Below are positions 1 to 6,125 of a stretch of 57,173 bases of DNA, in pieces (the stretch's first letter is position 1; each line of letters starts with the position of its first letter). Under the pieces are notes generated by a model, which saw nothing but the letters and a program-made list of their open reading frames with translations, was not told the origin of the DNA and did no database searches. This stretch comes from Actinopolymorpha alba DSM 45243. GTDB taxonomy: Bacteria; Actinomycetota; Actinomycetes; Propionibacteriales; Actinopolymorphaceae. The position numbers and the translations under genes were made by a program. The stretch spans positions 1 to 57,173 of the forward strand of contig NZ_KB892742.1 of the NCBI RefSeq assembly GCF_000373925.1. The letters run 5' to 3'.

Positions 1-2
1 CC

Positions 3-356
3 GGACAACTGTTGAGCCTGCACCCCATGGCGCAACGATTCCTCCGCGGACTCCCCGCAGAACTCGTGCAGTCACTCAACCAACGCTGCACCTGGATGCT
101 CTGCCGCCGCCCAGCCATCAGCTGCGACCTCGACCACACCAAACCGTACGCTCAAGGCGGCGAAACCTCCGTGGACAACGTGGCACCGCTATGCCGACGC
201 CACCATCGGGTGAAGACCGAGGGCGACTGGAAGGTCGAACAAACCAGCCCAGGCCACCTCAGGTACACCGACCCGCACGGACGGAAGTATGAGGTGACCC
301 CACCACGCCTCACCGACCCCGTAGAACCCGACGACCCCGACCCCCCACCTTTCTAG
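3..356 (+). CDS. C-terminal part of a 13E12/DUF222-family HNH endonuclease (cut by window edge)
   Basis: The reading frame is open to the left edge, so only the C-terminal part is visible. It has the HNH signature of the 13E12 repeat family: a cysteine-containing segment, then CDLDHTKPYAQGG, then an asparagine and CRRHHRVKTEGDW. The D-H pair and the final H-H supply the metal-binding beta-beta-alpha fold. The tail ends in an acidic, proline-rich run and PPF, much like the PIPF end of the second family member at 23995-25468. Members are usually about 400-500 residues, with an N-terminal DUF222 region that would lie outside the window. The family is multicopy in many actinobacteria and its biological role is unsettled. 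A TTG at 12 and an ATG at 27 lie in frame but are probably internal. Confidence 0.8.
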   Translation, partial: GQLLSLHPMAQRFLRGLPAELVQSLNQRCTWMLCRRPAISCDLDHTKPYAQGGETSVDNVAPLCRRHHRVKTEGDWKVEQTSPGHLRYTDPHGRKYEVTPPRLTDPVEPDDPDPPPF

Positions 357-389
357 CCAGGGCGGAAAGAAGGGGACAAGGAAACAAGA

Positions 390-434
390 CGGCAGGCTCG
401 AAACCCTTGAAAGAAGGGGCTGTCGAGCCTGCCG
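390..434. repeat. 12-bp inverted repeat, possible terminator of the HNH gene
   Basis: CGGCAGGCTCGA at 390-401 is exactly complementary to TCGAGCCTGCCG at 423-434, with a 21-nt loop. It starts 34 bp after the HNH stop codon. No T-run follows, so it could be a U-less actinobacterial terminator or an end of the insertion-sequence debris that follows. Confidence 0.55.
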
Positions 435-481
435 GTATGCGCGTTCCGAGCTATGGACCAGGTGGCACGACTGCCCAACCC

Positions 482-565
482 CGCCGCGTCCTGGGCTGGC
501 GAGCCGCCACGACGATGAAGACCCAGCTCGTGCTGGACGCGCTGGAGATGGCGATCTGGATCCGC
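482..565 (+). pseudogene. Relic of an IS3-family transposase (OrfB, DDE core fragment)
   Basis: About 28 codons read RRVLGWRAATTMKTQLVLDA followed by LEMAIWIR. This matches the well-known IS3-family OrfB stretch that follows the first catalytic Asp (family form: SRR-hydrophobic-GWR ... LVLDALEMAIW-R). Nothing recognisable of the transposase remains upstream or downstream, and the frame runs straight into the 3' end of the neighbouring dehydrogenase gene. I read it as the scar of an old insertion. The call rests on family recognition by eye; the fragment is too short for a subfamily. Confidence 0.6.
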
Positions 566-580
566 GGCACGATCCACGCC

Positions 581-1477
581 CTAGGAGGGCTGTCCATCCC
601 GCGACTCGCGCAGGTATGCGGCGAGGGCGCTGAGATCGCGCTCGCTGTAACCGGCGTCCGCGGCCTCGTGGACGAGCCGGCGGTTGAGGGGTAGCTGTTC
701 CAGCGGAGCTTGCACGCGACGAGCGAGCGCGTCGGCGAGGTCCAGGTCCTTGGCCAGCAGCCTGAGGCTGAAGTCCACCGGTGCGTCTTCTGGTCGTACG
801 AAAGCGTCCCGCTTGTAGTGGACGAACGGCGCGGCGATGGCGCTCGCCTCGAGCACGTCGTAGGCGGTGGCCCGGGCGATGCCCGCGCGTTCCGCGAGGA
901 CCAGAGCCTCAGCCAGCGCGGAGTTGAGCCCGCCCAGTGCGGAGTTCACGGCGAGTTTCATGACTGAGCCGGTCTCGATCTCACCAACGTGGATCACCCG
1001 CCGTGCCAGGATGTCGAGCACCGGCCGCACGCGGTCGAGGACTTCCGGGTCGCCGCCCACCATGACGGTCAGCTCCCCGTGCTCGACCAGCTGGACGCTG
1101 CCCGACACGGGTGCGTCCAGCAGGGCCGCCGACCGTGCCTCGATGGCAGGTGTCAACTGGCGAACGGTTTCGGGTGCGACCGTGCTCGTCTCGACCAGGA
1201 CGGCGCCCTCGGAGACACCCGCCGCGAGGCCGTCCTCGCCTTCGTGTACGGCGATCACGGCCTCGTCGTTGGCGAGCGACACGAGTACGACATCCGCGCG
1301 CGCCGCCGCCTCGCGAGGGGTGTTGACGGCCACCGCGCCCGTCATCGCGGCGACCTCGAGGGCGCGGGCCCGGGTGCGGTTGTACACGAAGACAGGGCGG
1401 TTCGCCCGCCGGAGGGCGCCGACCATGGCCGACCCCATGGTGCCGGCCCCGATGACGGCGACGGCGTTCTCGACCAT
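581..1477 (-). CDS. NAD(P)-dependent beta-hydroxyacid dehydrogenase (3-hydroxyisobutyrate dehydrogenase family)
   Basis: This 298-residue protein has the usual length for the family. The N-terminal Rossmann fold shows VIGAGTMGSAMV (GxGxMG nucleotide-binding loop, about residues 8-19). The substrate-binding signature DAPVSGSVQLVEHG lies mid-protein, and the catalytic lysine is in GSVMKLAVNS. Enzymes of this family oxidise 3-hydroxyisobutyrate, tartronate semialdehyde or related beta-hydroxyacids, or reduce imines. The substrate cannot be told from sequence. The start was placed at the ATG before VENAV because the Rossmann fold begins there and AAAGGGCGG precedes it; the longer open frame upstream has no family similarity. 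It is divergent from the channel gene, with about 95 bp between them. Its 3' end abuts the IS3 relic, and the last residues may have been altered by that event. Confidence 0.85.
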   Translation of the reverse strand: MVENAVAVIGAGTMGSAMVGALRRANRPVFVYNRTRARALEVAAMTGAVAVNTPREAAARADVVLVSLANDEAVIAVHEGEDGLAAGVSEGAVLVETSTVAPETVRQLTPAIEARSAALLDAPVSGSVQLVEHGELTVMVGGDPEVLDRVRPVLDILARRVIHVGEIETGSVMKLAVNSALGGLNSALAEALVLAERAGIARATAYDVLEASAIAAPFVHYKRDAFVRPEDAPVDFSLRLLAKDLDLADALARRVQAPLEQLPLNRRLVHEAADAGYSERDLSALAAYLRESRDGQPS

Positions 1478-1571
1478 GGCACGACCGCCCTTTCCGAACA
1501 GCTGCCCCCATGCTCGCAGGGACTGTCGGTACTCTCCCCCAGATCTGTCAAAGACACTTAGGGGGTTGTGG

Positions 1572-2381
1572 GTGTCCCGCGAACACGTACGCCAACTGGT
1601 CGAGCGGCGGTGGTTCCAGCGAACCATCATCGCGGTCATCGTCGGCAACGCCGTCACGCTCGGCCTGGAAACGTCGCACACCATCGTCGCGGCGTACGGC
1701 AGTGTGTTGCACGTGCTCGATCGCGCGGCACTGGCGATCTTCGTTCTCGAACTCCTGCTGCGGTTGTATGCGTACGGCACAAGGTTCTTCCGTGACCCGT
1801 GGAGCATCTTCGACCTGCTGGTTGTGGTGATCGCTCTCGTGCCGGCGTCCGGTCCGTTCTCTGTCGTGCGTGCCCTGCGGGTGTTGCGCGTCCTCCGGTT
1901 GGTCTCCCAGGTCCGGTCGATGCGCCGCGTGGTGTCAGGGTTGCTGGCCGCGATGCCTGGCATGGCGTCCACCGGCGCTCTGCTGGGGCTGGTCATCTAT
2001 GTCGCCGGCGTGATCGCCACCAAGCTTTTCGGGCCGATCTCGCCGGAGTTCTTCGGCAATCTGGGCACCACGCTCTTCACGTTGTTCCAGGTGATGACCG
2101 GGGAGGCGTGGCCGGACATCGCGCGGGAGCTGATGGCCGAAGCCCCGATGGCGTGGATCTTCTTCGTGATCTACATCCTGATCTCGAGTTTCGCCGTCCT
2201 CAACCTGTTCATCGCCGTGGTGGTCAACGCGATGGAGGCCGAGGTCGCCGAGGAACGCCGCGCAGAGGACGCCGAGCAGGAGGCCGCCGCGATGGAGCGG
2301 GACCGCATCCTGCTCGAGGAACTGCGCGCCCTGCGCGCCGAGGTCGCCGAGTTGCGGAAGGTCGGGACGACCTCGGGCTAA
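1572..2381 (+). CDS. Single-domain voltage-gated cation channel (BacNav/NaChBac-like)
   Basis: This 269-residue protein forms one six-helix channel subunit, expected to assemble as a tetramer in the cytoplasmic membrane. S1 to S3 are clear (TIIAVIVGNAVTLGL, AALAIFVLELLLRLYAYG, SIFDLLVVVIALV). S4 carries regularly spaced arginines in VVRALRVLRVLRLVSQVRSM. S5, a pore helix and S6 follow (VIYILISSFAVLNLFIAVVVNAME). The tail is an acidic-basic coiled coil rich in E, R and A, as in BacNav C-terminal bundles. The selectivity filter is TGEAWPD (T176-D182), not the TLESW typical of sodium-selective BacNavs. GTG at 1572 was preferred because AGGGGG ends six bases before it; an in-frame TTG at 1566 is the alternative. 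The cupin gene follows immediately and may be co-transcribed. Confidence 0.9.
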   Translation: MSREHVRQLVERRWFQRTIIAVIVGNAVTLGLETSHTIVAAYGSVLHVLDRAALAIFVLELLLRLYAYGTRFFRDPWSIFDLLVVVIALVPASGPFSVVRALRVLRVLRLVSQVRSMRRVVSGLLAAMPGMASTGALLGLVIYVAGVIATKLFGPISPEFFGNLGTTLFTLFQVMTGEAWPDIARELMAEAPMAWIFFVIYILISSFAVLNLFIAVVVNAMEAEVAEERRAEDAEQEAAAMERDRILLEELRALRAEVAELRKVGTTSG

Positions 2382-2405
2382 CTGGTGCTGGAAGGATCGG
2401 ACGGC

Positions 2406-2849
2406 ATGGGAGAGATCGAGGTACCTGACGACCCGTTCCACCGGATGCTGCACCACATCGGTCCGGGCCAGCTGTCCACCGACACTGCCCAATCCAGCGG
2501 CATGCTCCGGTCGGAGGCGATCAGCGGGCGATCGGTCGGGTCCCGGCACCTGTGGATGGGGCACACGCAGGTGTCGGCGCGGACCAGTTCGGCCAACCAC
2601 CATCACGGTCCGTCGGAGACAGCGATCTACGTCGTGAGCGGCCACCCGGAGTTCGTGTTCTTGGACCTCGAGGGCGACGAGCCCCGGGAACGCCGGATCC
2701 GCACGCAGCCGGGTGACTATGTGTTCGTCCCGCCGTACGTTCCGCACCGGGAGGAGAACCCTCATCCCGATGAGGAAGCGTTGGTCGTCATCGCGCGTAC
2801 CACCCAGGAAGCGATCGTGGTCAACCTCCCCGACCTGCGCTGGAGCTGA
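2406..2849 (+). CDS. Cupin-domain protein
   Basis: This small protein of 147 residues has a single cupin barrel. Motif 1 is visible as SANHHHGPSETAIYVVSG (HxH, then E, then G), and motif 2 as PGDYVFVPPYVPHRE with its closing histidine. The metal ligands are therefore three histidines and a glutamate. Such proteins range from sugar isomerases and dioxygenases to small-molecule sensors, and the substrate is not predictable here. ATG at 2406 was chosen because GGAAGGA lies nine bases upstream; an in-frame GTG at 2385 has no ribosome site. It starts 24 bp after the channel gene and is probably in the same transcript. Confidence 0.8.
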   Translation: MGEIEVPDDPFHRMLHHIGPGQLSTDTAQSSGMLRSEAISGRSVGSRHLWMGHTQVSARTSSANHHHGPSETAIYVVSGHPEFVFLDLEGDEPRERRIRTQPGDYVFVPPYVPHREENPHPDEEALVVIARTTQEAIVVNLPDLRWS

Positions 2850-2882
2850 CGCCGCGCCGTTGTCGGTCGTACCTGCGAACAT

Positions 2883-4772
2883 GTGCGCGTGCGTCAACCG
2901 GCGTGGGTTCGTGAGGGCGAGGCGCTCCTTGAGTCGCTCGCGCGGGCCGGGGTCGATGCGGGCGGCCTGGTCGCGATCGTGGTCGTCCCCGGGCTCGGCC
3001 TGGGCGTCGCGGCGGGAGCGGAGCGGTGGGCAGTCGCGGCGAATGACCCGGCGGCCATCGTCTCGACTGTCGCCGGCGTCCTCCGCCCGCGGTGGGTGTG
3101 GTGGGACGCCCGCACGGCCGCCGGACCGATGCTGGCGTCAGGTGTCCGTGTGCGCGCGTGCTGGGATCTCGCGGCGGTGCATCTGGTGCTCCACGGCGGC
3201 CGGCGCTGCGACCCGGCGGCCGTGTGGGCGGCGGTCCGCGATCTGCCTGACCCGCCACCACCCCGCGAGGAGGTCACGCTACTCAACCTCGCCGGCGACG
3301 GTGGTGAGGAGAGTCTCGCGCCCATCCGCTCAGACGGGCAGCTGGACCCCGACTGGTCCGAACGCGACTGGGCCGAACGCGACTGGACGCTTGGCCCGGC
3401 TTTGACGCGGCCCGGCGAGGCAGCAGCCCTGCTTGCCCAGGCCGCCACGTGGGCGTCGCTCGCCCTCGACGTACAAACTCATCAGGAGCGCGGCCTGCGC
3501 GCCATCCCCGATCCGCGGCCGGCGCCGGGTCCGGTGCCGCTCGCGGTGGTGACGGCCTACGCCGAGTCCGCGGCCGCGCTGCTCGCCGCGGAGTTGGAGT
3601 ACGACGGGCTCCCGCTCGACCTGTCGGCGGCCGAGTCGCTGATCGCCGAGCACATCGGACCGCGCCCCATTGACGCGGCTGAGGAGACGGCGGTGCGGGC
3701 GCGCCGGGACACTGCGGTTCTCCGGCACTTCCCGCCCGGGCGGTCCTACGACCTGCGTAATCCCGCACAGGTTCGCGAGCTGCTGGCCCGGATCGGGCTG
3801 GCACTCCCCGACACCAGGTCCTGGCGACTGGAGCCGTTCCGCGACACCCACCCGGGCGTCGCCGCGTTGCTGGAGTGGCGGAAGGCGGAGCGCATCGCGA
3901 CGACGTACGGCTACGGCTGGCTCGACCGGCACGTGGGCGCGGACGGCCGGCTCCGTGGCGGATGGAGCGCCGCCGACGGTGGAGCCGGCCGGATGACGGC
4001 CGGTGCGGGCTTACACAACCTGCCGGCCGGTTTCCGGATCGCGGTCGCGGCCGAGCCCGACCAGGTGCTCGTCCGCGCCGACCTCGGGCAGATCGAGCCG
4101 CGGGTGCTGGCCGCCGTGTCGGGTGACCGGGCGCTGGCGCGGGCGGCCCGCGACGACGATCTCTACGCGCCGGTCGCAGAGCAGTTGCGGTGCGACCGGC
4201 CCACTGCGAAGGTCGCCGTTCTGGCCGCGATGTACGGCCAGACGTCAGGCACCGCGGGGGAGGCGCTCAAGCGGATGGAACGCTCCTACCCGAAGGCCAT
4301 CGCCTACCTCCGGGCGGCAGAGGAAGCGGGCCAGGTCGGCGAGGACCTTCGTACCTTCGGTGGCCGGCTGCTCCGCCTCCGGCGGCGCGCCCCGGTGGAA
4401 GCCGAGCCGGATCCCGAGCCTGACCCGCAGGACGCGCTCGTGACCGCCGACGCCCCACCGGGTGCGCGGCCGGCCGGCCGTGCGTCGGGTCGCGGGAGAT
4501 TCGCTCGGAACGCCGTGATCCAGGGTGCCGCGGCAGAGTTGTTCAAGGCGTGGGCCGCGAGCGTGCGGACCGGCCTGATGCCCCTGGGCGGCCGCGTCGT
4601 CCTGTGCCTGCACGACGAGCTCCTGCTCCACGTCCCCGTCGCGCACGCCGACGCCGCCGCCGACCTCCTCACCCGGTCGCTCGCGTCCACGACGGCGCTG
4701 TGGGCAGCCGGCAGCGGCGTACGCTTCGTCGCTGACGTCGCGGTGGTCCAGCGCTGGTCCGAAGCCAAGTAA
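2883..4772 (+). CDS. Family A DNA polymerase without 5' nuclease (actinobacterial 'bifunctional 3'-5' exonuclease/DNA polymerase')
   Basis: This 629-residue protein carries the palm and fingers motifs of Pol I. Motif A is DLGQIEPRVLAA (D400), motif B is RPTAKVAVLAAMYG (R439 and K443), and motif C is LHDE (H577, D578, E579). The 5'-3' nuclease domain of housekeeping PolA is absent. The N-terminal 200 residues correspond to the exonuclease-like region, but no convincing DEDD set is visible. Motif B has Leu where E. coli Pol I has Phe762, and Ala where Gly is usual. This resembles a known actinobacterial paralogue family annotated as bifunctional exonuclease/polymerase, probably a repair enzyme. 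Around residues 155-165 there is a short repeat, SERDWAERDW. The start is the GTG at 2883; a GTG two codons later is equally possible. Confidence 0.85.
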   Translation: MRVRQPAWVREGEALLESLARAGVDAGGLVAIVVVPGLGLGVAAGAERWAVAANDPAAIVSTVAGVLRPRWVWWDARTAAGPMLASGVRVRACWDLAAVHLVLHGGRRCDPAAVWAAVRDLPDPPPPREEVTLLNLAGDGGEESLAPIRSDGQLDPDWSERDWAERDWTLGPALTRPGEAAALLAQAATWASLALDVQTHQERGLRAIPDPRPAPGPVPLAVVTAYAESAAALLAAELEYDGLPLDLSAAESLIAEHIGPRPIDAAEETAVRARRDTAVLRHFPPGRSYDLRNPAQVRELLARIGLALPDTRSWRLEPFRDTHPGVAALLEWRKAERIATTYGYGWLDRHVGADGRLRGGWSAADGGAGRMTAGAGLHNLPAGFRIAVAAEPDQVLVRADLGQIEPRVLAAVSGDRALARAARDDDLYAPVAEQLRCDRPTAKVAVLAAMYGQTSGTAGEALKRMERSYPKAIAYLRAAEEAGQVGEDLRTFGGRLLRLRRRAPVEAEPDPEPDPQDALVTADAPPGARPAGRASGRGRFARNAVIQGAAAELFKAWAASVRTGLMPLGGRVVLCLHDELLLHVPVAHADAAADLLTRSLASTTALWAAGSGVRFVADVAVVQRWSEAK

Positions 4773-4822
4773 CACCTCATGGATGGGGTCACGGCTTCTT
4801 GATCAACCGGGCCGTCAGCGGT

Positions 4823-4872
4823 GACTTGGCGGAGGTGTCTCGGCATAGAAGCCGAGACACCTCCGCCAAGTC
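4823..4872. terminator. Perfect 22-bp hairpin, probable bidirectional terminator
   Basis: The 22-base arm at 4823-4844 (beginning GACTTGGCGG, ending TCTCGGC) is exactly complementary to 4851-4872, with a six-base loop ATAGAA. It lies 50 bp after the polymerase stop and between two convergent genes, so termination is the simplest reading. The stem is unusually long and perfect for a terminator, and no T-tract follows on either strand. Confidence 0.6.
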
Positions 4873-5069
4873 GCCTCCCGCTACCTTCACGATGCCGCGA
4901 CCTGTCGGCGTGAAGGTTCTTGAACAAGCCTCGATGTGAGACAGCGGCGACCTCACGCGCCCCACCATGCAAGGCCAATTGGGCATGCCTCGAGGGTCAA
5001 CGAGCAGGGGTCCCTGGTATGAAAGCTTTCTGAATAAGCTCGGCAGCCGCGCGTGGGCATGTGGGCAAA

Positions 5070-5084
5070 GCCCCGAGAGGGGGC
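5070..5084 (-). terminator. Short GC hairpin directly after the reductase/hemerythrin gene
   Basis: GCCCC at 5070-5074 pairs with GGGGC at 5080-5084 around a GAGAG loop. It sits immediately downstream of the minus-strand stop codon at 5085. It is short, and only its position argues for it. Confidence 0.35.
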
Positions 5085-5912
5085 CTACGCGTCGAGGATC
5101 GGGATCAGCTGCTCCTCCTCGTAGGCCAGATGGCGTTCCAGCTCGTCCGTGAGCCGTTCGACTTCGGGCAGCACCAGCAGGGGATCCGCGCCCTCGGTGG
5201 AGATCGCCTTTTGCAGGTCGTCGAGGAGGGCCGCGATCTTCTGGTGCTCCTCGCGCAGCCGGTCCAGGGTCGGGGCGAGTGCGGGGTGGCGCTCGGCAAT
5301 GGCCGGGAACCACCCGCCGTCCTCACCGGTGTGGTGGTGATGCAGCCCTTGGCAGACGGTCAGGCAGTTGACCCGGAGTTGGGCGCCCAGGCTGGGGCCC
5401 GACTCGGCGAACTCCTTGCGGATCAGGGCGAGCTCTCGCCGGAACGCGTCGTGGATCAGCTTGAGGGCCGCACCCAACGACGTGGCGTTCGGGCGTAGGC
5501 CCCCGACTGACTCCAGGCCGACCACGGGGATGACGCGCCTCGTCTTGGCCTGGTAGTCGGCCCAGCCGGAGTCGGCCTCGACCGCACGGGCGAAGACGCG
5601 GTCGCGTTCGGCGCCCTCCAGGACGGTGGCCTGCGCCTCGTAGGTGAAGGCCCCGACCTCGACCGTGACGCGGGGATTGGCGACCAGGTTGTGGAACCAC
5701 GCTGGATGGTTCGGTGCGCCAGCGGCGGAGGCGATGACCAGGCTTCGTTCGGCGCCGTCAGGAAGGTAGCCGAGCGGGGTCGTGTGCGGCGCACCGGACC
5801 GCGCTCCAGTGGTGGTCAACAGCAGCAACCGGGCTCCTTCGAATGGACCCCCGACCTGCCCGCCGTTGGCGCGGAACTCCTCGATGATCTGCTGGTTGAA
5901 ATCGTTCGGCAT
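5085..5912 (-). CDS. Fusion of a deazaflavin(F420)-dependent nitroreductase domain and a hemerythrin domain
   Basis: This 275-residue protein has two domains. Residues about 1-125 are a DDN/PF04075-type split beta-barrel, recognisable from GPFEGARLLLLTTTGARSG, then PLGYL, APNHPAWFHNLVANPRVTVE and the closing WADYQAKTRRVIPVV. Family members bind F420 (or FMN) and reduce quinones or nitro compounds. Residues about 150-275 are an HHE hemerythrin four-helix bundle, with histidines in LIHDAF, CQGLHHHHTGED, LREEHQKI and ELERHLAYEEEQ. These are suited to a di-iron site that binds oxygen or senses iron or redox state. The start was set at the ATG before PNDFNQQ, where the domain begins; GGAG lies about 13 bases upstream. 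An 18-bp palindrome lies 28 bp upstream of the start. Confidence 0.85.
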   Translation of the reverse strand: MPNDFNQQIIEEFRANGGQVGGPFEGARLLLLTTTGARSGAPHTTPLGYLPDGAERSLVIASAAGAPNHPAWFHNLVANPRVTVEVGAFTYEAQATVLEGAERDRVFARAVEADSGWADYQAKTRRVIPVVGLESVGGLRPNATSLGAALKLIHDAFRRELALIRKEFAESGPSLGAQLRVNCLTVCQGLHHHHTGEDGGWFPAIAERHPALAPTLDRLREEHQKIAALLDDLQKAISTEGADPLLVLPEVERLTDELERHLAYEEEQLIPILDA

Positions 5913-5940
5913 TCTTGTTTTCTTCTCCAGGATTGGTGAT

Positions 5941-5958
5941 CCCGCGAACGTTCGCGGG
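5941..5958. promoter_or_regulatory. 18-bp perfect palindrome, candidate operator
   Basis: CCCGCGAACGTTCGCGGG is a perfect palindrome, 29-46 bases upstream of the start of the minus-strand reductase/hemerythrin gene. The position suits a repressor or activator site for that gene. It is not the actinobacterial LexA box, which needs GAAC-N4-GTTC. The cognate regulator is unknown, and none is adjacent. Confidence 0.5.
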
Positions 5959-6125
5959 CATGAGGAAACAGCCCGATGGGCAAAGCGCATGGATACGTCG
6001 CGCGAAAATGCGCGGAAACGTAGAAGGGGCGGGCCTCTCACCCACCCGGCACTCACGCCCTGGCCGGGTGACTCTCTCGCTCTTGGCCCACGGCCGACCC
6101 GGCAGTCACACTGTGGACCCTACTG

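Larger units (their letters stand above)
4773..5084. other. Intergenic region between convergent genes, with two hairpins
   Basis: No credible coding frame is present across these 312 bp. It holds a 22-bp perfect hairpin (4823-4872) and a short GC hairpin at the right end (5070-5084). The rest shows no promoter or gene that I can support. Confidence 0.6.

Noticed and set aside
353-694. Two overlapping open frames (one per strand) after the HNH fragment
   Set aside because: Neither has family similarity over its length; the only recognisable part is the short IS3 transposase remnant, and the frames overlap the dehydrogenase 3' end.
867-1571. Long upstream extension of the channel reading frame
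   Set aside because: It lies antisense to the well-supported dehydrogenase gene, is Ser/Thr/Arg-rich shadow sequence, and a ribosome site exists at 1558-1565.
3340-3400. Short tandem repeat in the polymerase (SERDWAERDW) as a mobile or regulatory repeat
   Set aside because: It is in frame, only two units long, and lies in a variable linker; nothing suggests more than local duplication.
5941-5958. Palindrome as an SOS (LexA) box
   Set aside because: The actinobacterial box needs four bases between GAAC and GTTC; here the two are adjacent.
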